A DNA stretch of 64,000 bases, taken from the NCBI GenBank assembly GCA_017459075.1, contig JAFUDQ010000012.1, positions 62,001-126,000 of the forward strand, read 5' to 3'. Made by a program: the position numbers and the translations under genes. This stretch comes from Bacteroidales bacterium (GTDB taxonomy: Bacteria > Bacteroidota > Bacteroidia > Bacteroidales > UBA932). Under the pieces are notes generated by a model, which worked only from the letters and a program-made list of their open reading frames with translations, did not search any database and was not told where the DNA came from. Below, one piece after another: positions 52,908 through 62,103 of this stretch (within the stretch, counting starts at the first letter, position 1; the number at the start of each line of letters is the position of its first letter).

Positions 52908-54923
52908 TTATTTATCCCAGAATACAGGGATACCCCAAATGTGCTGGTCAAGAGCACTGTCATACCCATACTGTGCATAGATATTAGCAACCTCTGTAGA
53001 GTTGTAGTTGGTCTCGTGAGTAGAGTGCTGCCAACGACGTACGAAGTGGCTCTTGCTTGAAGGATTGGTATCGAAGATACCGTTACCGTTCCTGTAAGCA
53101 GGATCCTTCATCTCGGTGTAAACACCGTCTGCGTAGTAGTTGTACTTACGCATATCGTTGTAGTTCTGGTAGTTAACACCCATTGCAATGAACTTCTGCA
53201 TCATGATGTCAGAAAGGGTGAGGTCACCGGAATTCTGAACAACAGCTGCACTTGCCATGTAAGCGTTGATGTCGGCCTGAGGGATAGGAGAATAAGCGAA
53301 GCTTACGTCGAATCCGCGTGCGGTAGTACCGCAACCGTCAGCAGTCCAGCTTTCAAGCTTGTTGTTCATGAGGCCGAAGCTTGCCTTGATACCATCCTGG
53401 TATGCTGTGAAAGCAGCAGACTTGTTACCCTGGTTGAAATAAATTTCAGCCTTGATGAAGCACATTTCAGGATAGGTAAGGATGTAAGAATCAGAGTCAA
53501 TTCTTGAATAGAAAGCACCTGTTCCCTGTACGAAGCCGAGAGCCCTTGTCTTTGCAGAGTTACCTGAATAGTAGCAGTTCATATCGTTAACTGCAAGACC
53601 TGCAGTCTCGAATACACCGTCAGAACGAAGCTGTACGTATTTGATATCCTCTACATACAGAGGGTTGGTATCGTTAACGTACATTGCACCGGGATGATAT
53701 ACTACGGTAACCTTGTCAGCACCGGCAGTAACAGTTACGTTGTCTGCTGAATAGTACTTGTTGATAGCGTTTACAAAACCGGTAATACCGTTGGTGTAAT
53801 ACTTCTCAATTTCGTCCTTTGCGTACTCCTTGGAAACATCAGCGGTAGCAATTGTGAGATAACCGTTGAGGTTACCGCCAACGTGACGGGCAACTTTCCA
53901 GCCTTCGTCAGGATCGTAAGCGTCAACACCTTCGTCACGGAGCCACTCGTATGAGCTGATTGCAGAACCATCGGTGTTAAGCTTAACCTTGTACATAGCA
54001 GAAGGGAGAAGCTTGTCAGCACGAGGATCCTCTACGCCTGAGCCCTTGAAGTTGGTAAGGAGGTTAACATACCACCTGGTAAGACGCTGGCCGGTACCCC
54101 AAGCCATTGAATCGTAAGTTACGTTAGGACCGTAAGCATCACCTACGGTGAAGTTGTAACCTGCGGTCTCTACATTGTAATGCTTCATGATGATGTTCTC
54201 TGCATTTGAGGTAGGAGCCTTTGAGATGCAGTCGAGAACTTCCTGAGCATCGAATGTGCTGAGCTTGGACATGTTGTTGAGCCAACGAGCCTTAAGACCG
54301 TAGCAAAGCTTGAGCCACTTGTCAGCATCGCCACCGCACCAAAGGTCACCCTCTGAGAGAGCAACAGCGCCTGTAGGCTGAGGCTGGGAGAAGATTTCAA
54401 TAGCTTTGTCAATATCCTCAAGGCAGCCTGCATAGATAACGTCGCCGTTATCATAAGAAGGAGTGAAGTCTGCGGTGATTGCATAGGTGTAAGGCATTTC
54501 ACCATAAAAATCGCACATCATGATGAAACCCATAGCCCTTACAACGCGGCCGGCAGCCTCATAATGAGGGCTGTTGTCCTCATTTGCCTTTGTAATCATA
54601 TCAGGAATGTTACAAGCGGCGCCAAGGAACCAGTTCTGGTAAACGGTTGTAGAGATACCCTGTGCAGGGTTCCAGTTAGCCTGAAGACCGATGGCGGCAG
54701 TACGGCTGGTACCGGTAACCATCTGGGCAATAGCGTTTGCCCTGGTGTTAGCAGTACCCCATGCATACATATAGTAGTACTGAATCCACGGCAGACGGTT
54801 GTTTACCGTAGCACTCAGGTTGCTGGGATTATCGGGGTCTGTATTGACATCAAGCCAATCCTTGCAGGAACTCAGCGAAAGGAGAGTTGCAAGACCCAAT
54901 ATAATTGCATATAACTTTTTCAT
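52908..54923 (-). CDS. SusD/RagB-family lipoprotein, pair 1
   Basis: A 671-residue surface nutrient-binding lipoprotein of the SusD-like superfamily (SusD_2-type). Signal peptide MKKLYAIILGLATLLSLSSC (Cys20), then KDWLDVNTDPDNPSN, the typical start. TPR-like helical parts follow: HYEAAGRVVRAMGFIMMCDF and GEMPYTYAI (the YGDVPYT-like motif), DADKWLKLCYGLKARWLNNM, and EMCFIKAEIYFNQGNK. It forms the lid of the SusC transporter at 54946, from which it is separated by 22 nt. At 671 residues it is at the long end for the family. No glycoside hydrolase or peptidase lies in the unit, so the ligand class is not indicated. Codon use is strongly biased, suggesting high expression. Confidence 0.92.
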   Translation of the reverse strand: MKKLYAIILGLATLLSLSSCKDWLDVNTDPDNPSNLSATVNNRLPWIQYYYMYAWGTANTRANAIAQMVTGTSRTAAIGLQANWNPAQGISTTVYQNWFLGAACNIPDMITKANEDNSPHYEAAGRVVRAMGFIMMCDFYGEMPYTYAITADFTPSYDNGDVIYAGCLEDIDKAIEIFSQPQPTGAVALSEGDLWCGGDADKWLKLCYGLKARWLNNMSKLSTFDAQEVLDCISKAPTSNAENIIMKHYNVETAGYNFTVGDAYGPNVTYDSMAWGTGQRLTRWYVNLLTNFKGSGVEDPRADKLLPSAMYKVKLNTDGSAISSYEWLRDEGVDAYDPDEGWKVARHVGGNLNGYLTIATADVSKEYAKDEIEKYYTNGITGFVNAINKYYSADNVTVTAGADKVTVVYHPGAMYVNDTNPLYVEDIKYVQLRSDGVFETAGLAVNDMNCYYSGNSAKTRALGFVQGTGAFYSRIDSDSYILTYPEMCFIKAEIYFNQGNKSAAFTAYQDGIKASFGLMNNKLESWTADGCGTTARGFDVSFAYSPIPQADINAYMASAAVVQNSGDLTLSDIMMQKFIAMGVNYQNYNDMRKYNYYADGVYTEMKDPAYRNGNGIFDTNPSSKSHFVRRWQHSTHETNYNSTEVANIYAQYGYDSALDQHIWGIPVFWDK

Positions 54924-54945
54924 AATCGATAAAGCTTTTGGTTAA

Positions 54946-57900
54946 CTAGAATTTGATATTGACACCGAAGGAGTAAGTTCTCTGAGTAGGAACACCGCAG
55001 TATTCAATACCTACTGAACCAGAGCCACCGTTTCCAGAGCCGGCTGCAGCAGCCTCAGGATCCATACCGCCCTTGTAGTTGGTGATGGTGAAGAGGTTGG
55101 TACCGGTGATGGTAGCAGTAAGGCCCTTGATGAAATTCTGACCCTTGATAAGCTTGGAGAAGTCATAAGAGAGGCTCAATGCACGGAGTTTCAGCCAATT
55201 GGTCTTGGTGATGAAGTTGTATGCATTGTTGGAGTAGTTGCTGTAGTAAGACTCAATCATGTAACGACCGTCACGGTTGGAACCGTTTACATTGTAGGTC
55301 TGGTCTGCATAGTAAGTGATCTCAAGAGGATCGCCTTCTGCATAAGTTACACCGTTGAGGGTACCGTCTGCTGAAGCAACACCGCTAACGGTGATGGCAT
55401 CACGCTGGAGGGTAGTCTTTGACTGGCCGTTGGAAACCAGATAATACTGTGTACCGTTGTAGATGTCACCGCCGATACGGAAGTCGAGGAGGAATGAGAG
55501 GGTGAGGTCCTTGTAACGGAAATCGTTGGTAATACCGCCGATAACCTTAGGCTCACGGTTACCTACCACATTGGTAGTTGAACCTTTCATCTTGTAGAGA
55601 CCGGTTGCAGGGTCTACCTGATAGCGACCGCCTGCAAGTTCCTGCATCTCAGTAATTTCTACACCGTTGTCATCATATTTACCAGTTCCGACCTCATGCA
55701 TTTCACGGATCCAGTAGTTACCGGTGAGGGCCATGAATGCACCGCCGTTAGGAACGGAAGCAGCCTTAACGCCACCAATCTGGGAATCAGTTACATAGAA
55801 GAGGTCTACACCTTCTACGAAGTCACCCAGGGTACCCTTGTTGTGAGAGAGGTTGAGGGTTACATCCCAAGAGAAGTCTTTGGTCTCTACAGGACGGCCG
55901 GTAAGCATGAGCTCGATACCTCTGTTACGTACGGAACCGGAGTTGATGGTAAGGAAGATATAACCTGAAGACTGTGCAAGACGGGGAGCTGCAATCTGGT
56001 TCTTGGTCTTGCTGTCATAGTATGTGAAGTCGAGGCCGAGTCTTCCGCCGAAGAACTTGAGCTCTGTACCAACCTCCCAAGAGGTCTGGATTTCAGGTTT
56101 CAGATAAGGAGAACCACCGGTCCAGCTGTTACCGAGGCCAACGAAACCACCGTTAACATTCTGTGAAGGCCAGAGGTAGGTGTTGGTTGAATAAGCGTCA
56201 GCATCCTTACCAACCTGTGCCCATGAAGCACGAACCTTACCGAATGAAAGGACATCGTTCTTTTCAAGGAGCTCTGTGAATACGAGGGCGCCACTTACTG
56301 AAGGATAGAAGTAAGAATTGTTGTCCTTAGGAAGAGTAGAAGTCCAGTCGTTACGGCCGGTAACAGTCAAGTAAGCGATGTTCTTGTAAGCGGCACGTAA
56401 CTCTGCGTAAACACCAACGAGGCGTTTGAGACCTGTAGACTCTACGAACTTCTTGTTTGCATCAAGAATATTTGCGAAGCTGATGGTACCTGCAGTGATG
56501 AAGTCGTAACCCCACTGGCTCTGGCGGATTCTCTTGGTCTTCTCTGCAGATGTACCTGCGAGGAGGTTGAAGTCGAAGTCACCGAAAGTCTTGTGTGCAT
56601 TTACCATGAAGTTAGAGGTGAGGTAGTTGTAGTATACCTTACTCTTGCTGAGACGACCGTTCTGGTACATTTCCCTTACGGAGCCGCCCGGAGCGATGTA
56701 TGTGAAAGCATCGTTGGTATAGCTATCGATACCGATACGGTAAGTAGCGTTGAGCCATTCTGTAATATCAAGGTTGGCAGCAACTGAACCGGTGATACGC
56801 TCATTTCGGTCAGTCATCTTATTCTTGTTGATAATCCAGTAAGGGTTCTCAATGTCATTCTCAAGAGCAACGCGGTCACCGAACATACGATACTTGGTAC
56901 CGTCCTCATTGAGCCACTGGGACATGTTCTCACTGCGGGACCAGCCATAGAGAGCTGTCATGGTACCGTTACCACCACCTTCGTAAAGGCCGCTGGTTGT
57001 GAGGGTCTTCTTTGTGTTGGCTACTGAGTAAGCAACATTAGAAGTAACGGTAAGGATGCCGTACTTCTGCTCACCGTTGAAACGAACGGTATTCTTCTCA
57101 TAGTTTGTGCCGGGAACAACACCTTCCTGCTTGAGGTTGGAACCTGAAAGGAAGTAGTTGCCGTTCTTGTGACCACCAGAGATACTGATGTTGTTATCAT
57201 AAGAAGAAGCACCACGGAAGAAGTCTGCTACGTTGTCATAAACAGGACCGTTATTCTCAGCGCCCCAAGAGCTTGTGATTTCGTCAACAACGAGGGCACC
57301 GTTTATATCATAAGTACCACGACCATACTTTGACTGAATCTCAGGCTTTGCAGCAATCTGTGAATAAGAGTATTTGCTGGAAACGTTTACGGAAACCGTA
57401 CCATTCTCACTACCCTTCTTGGTTGTGATGATAACAACACCGTCTGCAGCACGTGAACCGTAAAGAGCGGCAGCAGCTGCGCCTTTGAGGACAGACATAG
57501 TCTCGATATCCTCAGGGTTGATATCCATAACACGGTTGGAGAAAGAAGTAGCTGTCCTGGTTACACCGTCGGTACCGGAGTTACCACCGTTGATTGTAGT
57601 GTTATCATAGATGATACCATCTACAACGAACAGAGGCTGGTTGTCACGGGACTCGGAAGCAGAGTTACCACCACGGATAATAATGGTAGAACCTGAACCT
57701 GCAGCACCGGAAGCCTGGGTAACGTTAACACCGGCAACCTTACCAGCGAGTGAGTTGATAACGTTGGCATTCTTGTTCTTGAGGAGTTCCTGTGAATTAA
57801 CCTCAGTTACAGAATAACCAAGAGCCTTTCTGTCTTTCTTAATACCGAGAGCAGTAACGACAGACTCGGTAATAAGCTCGCTGTCCTCTGAGAGAACTAC

Positions 57901-58239
57901 GCGAAGACCGTTAGCAGCGACAACCTCTGTATTAAGGTATCCAAGGCAGGAAACCTCCAGGGTAACACCGGGACGAACCTTGATTGTGAAGGAACCGTCA
58001 GCATCGGTGATAACACCGTTGCGGGTACCTTTCTCAATCACGCTGGCTCCGGGAACACCCTGTCCGTTAGCATCAACAACAACACCAGAAATCTGCTGCT
58101 GCTGTTCTGCTGAAGCAGAATACTGAGCGTTGCCATTAATCATGGAAGCGTTTGCTCCTGCAGTGAATACTACTGCAAGGGCAACACTTGCAAGGATTTT
58201 GCCTAAGCAATTACCTTTGCGTGAATTAATTTTAACCAT
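54946..58239 (-). CDS. SusC/RagA-family TonB-linked outer-membrane transporter, pair 1
   Basis: A 1097-residue TonB-dependent transporter. Signal peptide (ILASVALAVVFTAGANA region). Carboxypeptidase-like domain about 48-115 (ISGVVVDANGQGVPGASVIE, ITDADGSFTI). Plug about 135-285, with ALGIKKDRKALGYSVTEV, LAGKVAGVNVTQ, PLFVVDGIIYDN and LYGSRAADGVVIITTKKG. A C-terminal barrel ends FGVNIKF. It works with the SusD-like lipoprotein 22 nt downstream, in a pedal-bin arrangement known for SusCD and RagAB. There is no STN domain, unlike modules A and B, so no anti-sigma control is suggested. The ligand cannot be read from the sequence. The gene is divergent from pair 2 across an AT-rich gap. Confidence 0.94.
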   Translation of the reverse strand: MVKINSRKGNCLGKILASVALAVVFTAGANASMINGNAQYSASAEQQQQISGVVVDANGQGVPGASVIEKGTRNGVITDADGSFTIKVRPGVTLEVSCLGYLNTEVVAANGLRVVLSEDSELITESVVTALGIKKDRKALGYSVTEVNSQELLKNKNANVINSLAGKVAGVNVTQASGAAGSGSTIIIRGGNSASESRDNQPLFVVDGIIYDNTTINGGNSGTDGVTRTATSFSNRVMDINPEDIETMSVLKGAAAAALYGSRAADGVVIITTKKGSENGTVSVNVSSKYSYSQIAAKPEIQSKYGRGTYDINGALVVDEITSSWGAENNGPVYDNVADFFRGASSYDNNISISGGHKNGNYFLSGSNLKQEGVVPGTNYEKNTVRFNGEQKYGILTVTSNVAYSVANTKKTLTTSGLYEGGGNGTMTALYGWSRSENMSQWLNEDGTKYRMFGDRVALENDIENPYWIINKNKMTDRNERITGSVAANLDITEWLNATYRIGIDSYTNDAFTYIAPGGSVREMYQNGRLSKSKVYYNYLTSNFMVNAHKTFGDFDFNLLAGTSAEKTKRIRQSQWGYDFITAGTISFANILDANKKFVESTGLKRLVGVYAELRAAYKNIAYLTVTGRNDWTSTLPKDNNSYFYPSVSGALVFTELLEKNDVLSFGKVRASWAQVGKDADAYSTNTYLWPSQNVNGGFVGLGNSWTGGSPYLKPEIQTSWEVGTELKFFGGRLGLDFTYYDSKTKNQIAAPRLAQSSGYIFLTINSGSVRNRGIELMLTGRPVETKDFSWDVTLNLSHNKGTLGDFVEGVDLFYVTDSQIGGVKAASVPNGGAFMALTGNYWIREMHEVGTGKYDDNGVEITEMQELAGGRYQVDPATGLYKMKGSTTNVVGNREPKVIGGITNDFRYKDLTLSFLLDFRIGGDIYNGTQYYLVSNGQSKTTLQRDAITVSGVASADGTLNGVTYAEGDPLEITYYADQTYNVNGSNRDGRYMIESYYSNYSNNAYNFITKTNWLKLRALSLSYDFSKLIKGQNFIKGLTATITGTNLFTITNYKGGMDPEAAAAGSGNGGSGSVGIEYCGVPTQRTYSFGVNIKF

Positions 58240-58666
58240 ATACGATAAGTATTTAAGTGAATTAAAATGTTCTTAGTTGTTAACTATAGTTCTTTTTAAC
58301 CCAAAATTACCCTCAAAGTAAACATTTATTTTTTTATTATGCAAGAAAAATTAAACGTTTTATCATATCTACAAATGCATAAATATTTAGGCTGAATATT
58401 CAAAAGGCAACAAAAACAGGATTTCTGTAAGTGATTAAAGGTTTGCCATTTGGGAATTGTCAAGGACTAATTTAACAACTTAAACCAGATGGTCATGTTT
58501 TGAATATTTTTGTTTTTTCCGGACAAGCGGAGAACAACTTACAAATTCCAAGAATAATGAATATTTACGCAAAAAAGTATAAGAAAAATATTATCTAATT
58601 TCTATTTTTTTTAATCTAAAACTCTTATTTTTGTATGATTTTCCACAAAAAACGGGAAATAGGCAA
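58240..58666. other. AT-rich divergent control region between two SusC genes
   Basis: A 427-nt gap without a credible gene. The plus strand has a TATTTTTG box for pair 2 near its right end. The minus strand has a weak TACTTTG (58320-58314) for pair 1. It is rich in A/T runs, with a small GAATATTC palindrome at 58394-58401. No riboswitch or known regulator site was recognised. Confidence 0.55.
58626..58633 (+). promoter_or_regulatory. -7 element of susC pair 2
   Basis: TATTTTTG fits TAnnTTTG. The predicted start near 58640 excludes the TTG at 58631 as a start codon and gives about 27 nt to ATG 58667. No -33 TTTG was seen. Confidence 0.48.
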
Positions 58667-61600
58667 ATGGCAAACATTCAACCACTAATATTAAAATCTA
58701 TGAATGAAGTTCATGTAATGAGAGGTACTCGCCTTGGCAAGTACCTGGCATGCGCCTTTGCAGCAGCCGCATTCCTGTGCGTCCCTGCATTCGGTGCTTC
58801 CGGCTCTATGTCGGATTCAGAAGTTCAGGCACAGCAGCAGCGTAAAGCCGCTACCGGTTTTGTCGTAGACAAGAACGGTGAAAGCATCGTTGGTGCAGGT
58901 GTCGTAGTAAAGGGAACCAATAATGGTGGTGTCACCAATATTGACGGTTCCTTCTCTGTTGCGAACGTTGCAGAGGGAGCAGTTCTCCAGATTTCCTCCA
59001 TCGGCTACAAGACCGCCGAGGTAGTTTGGAACGGCCAGCCTGTAAACGTTGTTCTTGAGGATGACTCAACACTGCTTGACGAAGCAGTTGTCGTAGGTTT
59101 CGGTACCCAGAAGAAGGCAAACCTTACAGGTGCCGTTTCTGCTGTTGACGTAGAGAAGACTTTCGCAGGAAAGCCTGTTACTGATGTTGCAAAAGGCCTT
59201 CAGGGTGTTGTTCCCGGTCTCACCATTACTTACAACACCAACGACCTTGACGCATCCCCTACCATGAAGATTCGTGGTACCGGTTCTGTTAACGGTGACA
59301 ACAAGCCTCTTATCCTCTTGGACGGCGTTGAAATTCCGGACCTTTCCTTCGTAAACCCGGACAACATCAAGAACATCTCCGTACTTAAGGATGCCGCATC
59401 TTCATCAATCTACGGTTCACGTGCTGCATGGGGCGTTGTCCTCATCACAACCAAGGACGGTTCCGGCGCAAAAGACCGCGTAAGCATCACCTACTCCAAC
59501 AACTTCTCCTGGAACCAGCCTATGGCTCTTCCTAAGTTCATCACCGACGAGAAAGGTATTCTCGCCCAGCTTGAGGAAGGTATTATCGCCCAGAGGAACG
59601 TAGACGGTACCCGTATCGAAGCCTTCGGTATGTACTATGACACCATTGGCGACGGTATCAAGAATTGGTTTGCAAACTACAAGAGCAATCTCAGCAACCC
59701 CGTTTACACTTACGGCGAGGACTATGAGTTCATCAACGGTACTCCTTATTATTATAGGGTATCCGATCCTAACAAGGAACTGTTCCAGACCTCTTTCAGC
59801 CAGACCCATAACATCGGCATCAATGGAAACAGTGGCAAGACCAACTTCAACATCAGCCTTGGCTACACCAAGAACAATGGTACCCTTAAGGCAGCTGAAG
59901 TTAATGATGTTAAGCGTTACAACGTAAACCTTTCCACCAACTCACAGGTTAAAGACTGGCTGAATATTGGTACCAAGGTTATGTACGTAGAAAAAGAGTA
60001 CAGGTATCCTTACGGCTACGAGGCCAGTAACGGTGCAATGGGTCTTCTTTATTACACCCAGCGTTTCCCTGCATTCTTCCCCTTCGGTATTTCTGACGGT
60101 GGTCCCAAGGACGCAGCCGGCAATCTTACCGATTCACGCGCTGCAACCGGCGAAGGCCTCTACTTCCGTCACGGTAACGGCTGGCTCGTAGGCGAGGCAA
60201 TCTGCGGTTCAAAGGACAAATACATTTCCCTTGGCGGCAACCTCAAGATTAACATCGCCCCCGGCCTCACCTTCTACGGTGACTACACAAGAGGACGCTA
60301 CGACTACGAGAACCGTTCTATCCGCCAGCCTGTCTATGTTGCAAACTGGAGCTATCCTTCACGCGCAGCCATGACAACTGCAAACTTCCTTTCAAGGATT
60401 TTCGTAAGCCGTATTACCGACACCTACAATGCATACTTCGACTATCTCTTCGACATAGAGAAAGATCATCACTTTGCAGTTAAGCTTGGTGCCAACGCTG
60501 AAAAGCTTCACTATGACAACCAGAGCCTGACCACCAACGGTGTTCAGAACACTGACATCCAGACCCTTAACCTTACCGACGGCAAAGATGCAGCTTCTGT
60601 AAGCGAGGCTCTCCGTCACAGATCTACCGCCGGTTTCTTCGGCCGTGTAAACTATAACTACAAGGACAAATATCTCCTTGAGCTCAATGGTCGTTACGAT
60701 GGTTCCTCAACCTTCCGTCCCGGCAAACAGTGGGCATTCTTCGCTTCAGGTTCAGCCGGTTACAAGATTTCCGAAGAGGAATTCTGGGCTCCCATCAAAC
60801 CTTACGTTCCTACCTTCAAGCTTCGCGGTTCTTACGGTTCTGTAGGTAACCAGGCTCTTTCAAGCTGGTATCCTTACATCGCTACCATGAGCACCACCAC
60901 TGTTAACTGGCAGGGCGCAGACGGCAATAAGAAGAGCTCCGTTACCACTCCGGCCGCAGTCAACTCTAACATGACATGGGAGAAGATTCGTACCCTTGAC
61001 TTAGGTTTTGACGCCGGCTTCCTCAACAACGAACTTACCGCAAGCTTCGACTGGTTCAGACGTGAAAACGTTGGTATGCTTGTAGCAGGTAACGAGATTA
61101 TCCGTTACGTAGGTATTGCTTCCGCTCCTCTTGAGAACGGTGGTAACATGCGTACAACAGGTTGGGAAATCCAGTTGGACTACAACCACGCATTCAACAA
61201 GGATGCTGCCATCTACGCAACCTTCACCCTTGCAGATTCCCAGAGCAAGATTTCTAAGTGGAACAACACCACCGGTGCTCTCCAGAGCTGGTATGAAGGC
61301 AAGATCGTAGGCGAAATCTGGGGCTTCACCACAGACCGCTATTTCACATCTGCAGACGATGTAAACGCTTCTCCTGACCAGAGCAAACTCGCTACAGGTT
61401 CATTCAGGTACACCGCAGGTGACATCAAGTATAAAGACCTCAACGGAGACAATGCTATCGACTCCGGTAAGGGTACCATCGATGATCACGGTGACCTCAA
61501 GCGTATTGGTAACGCACTTCCGAGATTTGAGTATTCACTCCGTCTTGGCGGCGTATACAAGGGCTTCGATGCAGAAGTACTCATCCAGGGCGTAGGCAAA

Positions 61601-62074
61601 CGTGACATGTGGACAACAAGTACCTTGTTCCTCCCTCATACCGCAGGCGCACAGATGAACATCTTCGAAAACCAGCTTGACTACTGGACAGAGGACAACC
61701 AGAACGCTAAGTTCCCTCGTCCTTACATCAACTCTGCATATGGTTCACTCCCCGGTCTGCCCAGCAACTCCGGCTGCAACAACTTTGCACCTCAGACCAA
61801 GTATCTGAACAACCTGGCTTACCTCAGGATCAAGAACCTCACTCTTGGTTACACTCTTCCCCAGAACCTTACACAAAAGGTTTCTATCGACAAGGTACGC
61901 GTTTACTTCAGCGTACAGAATCTTCTCACTCTCGACCACATTGATGGCGTAATGGATCCTGAACTGACCGGTGGTTGGTCTTCATCATTCGTTGACGGCG
62001 TAGATATGCGCTATGCCGGTAGGGCCGTACCTTTCAACCGTCAGTGGACCTGTGGTGTGCAAATCTCATTCTAG
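58667..62074 (+). CDS. SusC/RagA-family TonB-linked outer-membrane transporter, pair 2
   Basis: A transporter of 1135 residues if read from ATG 58667. ATG 58700 and 58718 are also possible, since the hydrophobic signal core (LACAFAAAAFLCVPAFG) lies after all of them. Carboxypeptidase-like domain: TGFVVDKNGESIVGAGVVVK and NIDGSFSVANV. Plug: VVVGFGTQKKANLTGAV, LQGVVPGLTI, IRGTGSVNGDNKPLILLDGV and IYGSRAAWGVVLITTKDG. The barrel ends TCGVQISF with a terminal Phe. The VVGFGTQKK motif is the classical SusC form, different from the ALGIKKDRKALGY type in pair 1. The SusD partner follows directly. Codon bias (GGT, CGT, GTA) suggests strong expression. The ligand is unknown. Confidence 0.93.
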   Translation: MANIQPLILKSMNEVHVMRGTRLGKYLACAFAAAAFLCVPAFGASGSMSDSEVQAQQQRKAATGFVVDKNGESIVGAGVVVKGTNNGGVTNIDGSFSVANVAEGAVLQISSIGYKTAEVVWNGQPVNVVLEDDSTLLDEAVVVGFGTQKKANLTGAVSAVDVEKTFAGKPVTDVAKGLQGVVPGLTITYNTNDLDASPTMKIRGTGSVNGDNKPLILLDGVEIPDLSFVNPDNIKNISVLKDAASSSIYGSRAAWGVVLITTKDGSGAKDRVSITYSNNFSWNQPMALPKFITDEKGILAQLEEGIIAQRNVDGTRIEAFGMYYDTIGDGIKNWFANYKSNLSNPVYTYGEDYEFINGTPYYYRVSDPNKELFQTSFSQTHNIGINGNSGKTNFNISLGYTKNNGTLKAAEVNDVKRYNVNLSTNSQVKDWLNIGTKVMYVEKEYRYPYGYEASNGAMGLLYYTQRFPAFFPFGISDGGPKDAAGNLTDSRAATGEGLYFRHGNGWLVGEAICGSKDKYISLGGNLKINIAPGLTFYGDYTRGRYDYENRSIRQPVYVANWSYPSRAAMTTANFLSRIFVSRITDTYNAYFDYLFDIEKDHHFAVKLGANAEKLHYDNQSLTTNGVQNTDIQTLNLTDGKDAASVSEALRHRSTAGFFGRVNYNYKDKYLLELNGRYDGSSTFRPGKQWAFFASGSAGYKISEEEFWAPIKPYVPTFKLRGSYGSVGNQALSSWYPYIATMSTTTVNWQGADGNKKSSVTTPAAVNSNMTWEKIRTLDLGFDAGFLNNELTASFDWFRRENVGMLVAGNEIIRYVGIASAPLENGGNMRTTGWEIQLDYNHAFNKDAAIYATFTLADSQSKISKWNNTTGALQSWYEGKIVGEIWGFTTDRYFTSADDVNASPDQSKLATGSFRYTAGDIKYKDLNGDNAIDSGKGTIDDHGDLKRIGNALPRFEYSLRLGGVYKGFDAEVLIQGVGKRDMWTTSTLFLPHTAGAQMNIFENQLDYWTEDNQNAKFPRPYINSAYGSLPGLPSNSGCNNFAPQTKYLNNLAYLRIKNLTLGYTLPQNLTQKVSIDKVRVYFSVQNLLTLDHIDGVMDPELTGGWSSSFVDGVDMRYAGRAVPFNRQWTCGVQISF

Positions 62075-62103
62075 TTTAAATGAACAAGATAATTGCAGAA
62101 AGT

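Noticed and set aside
58240..58666. Riboswitch or small RNA in the SusC divergent gap
   Set aside because: No conserved riboswitch core, strong hairpin or terminator could be found; the region is simply AT-rich.
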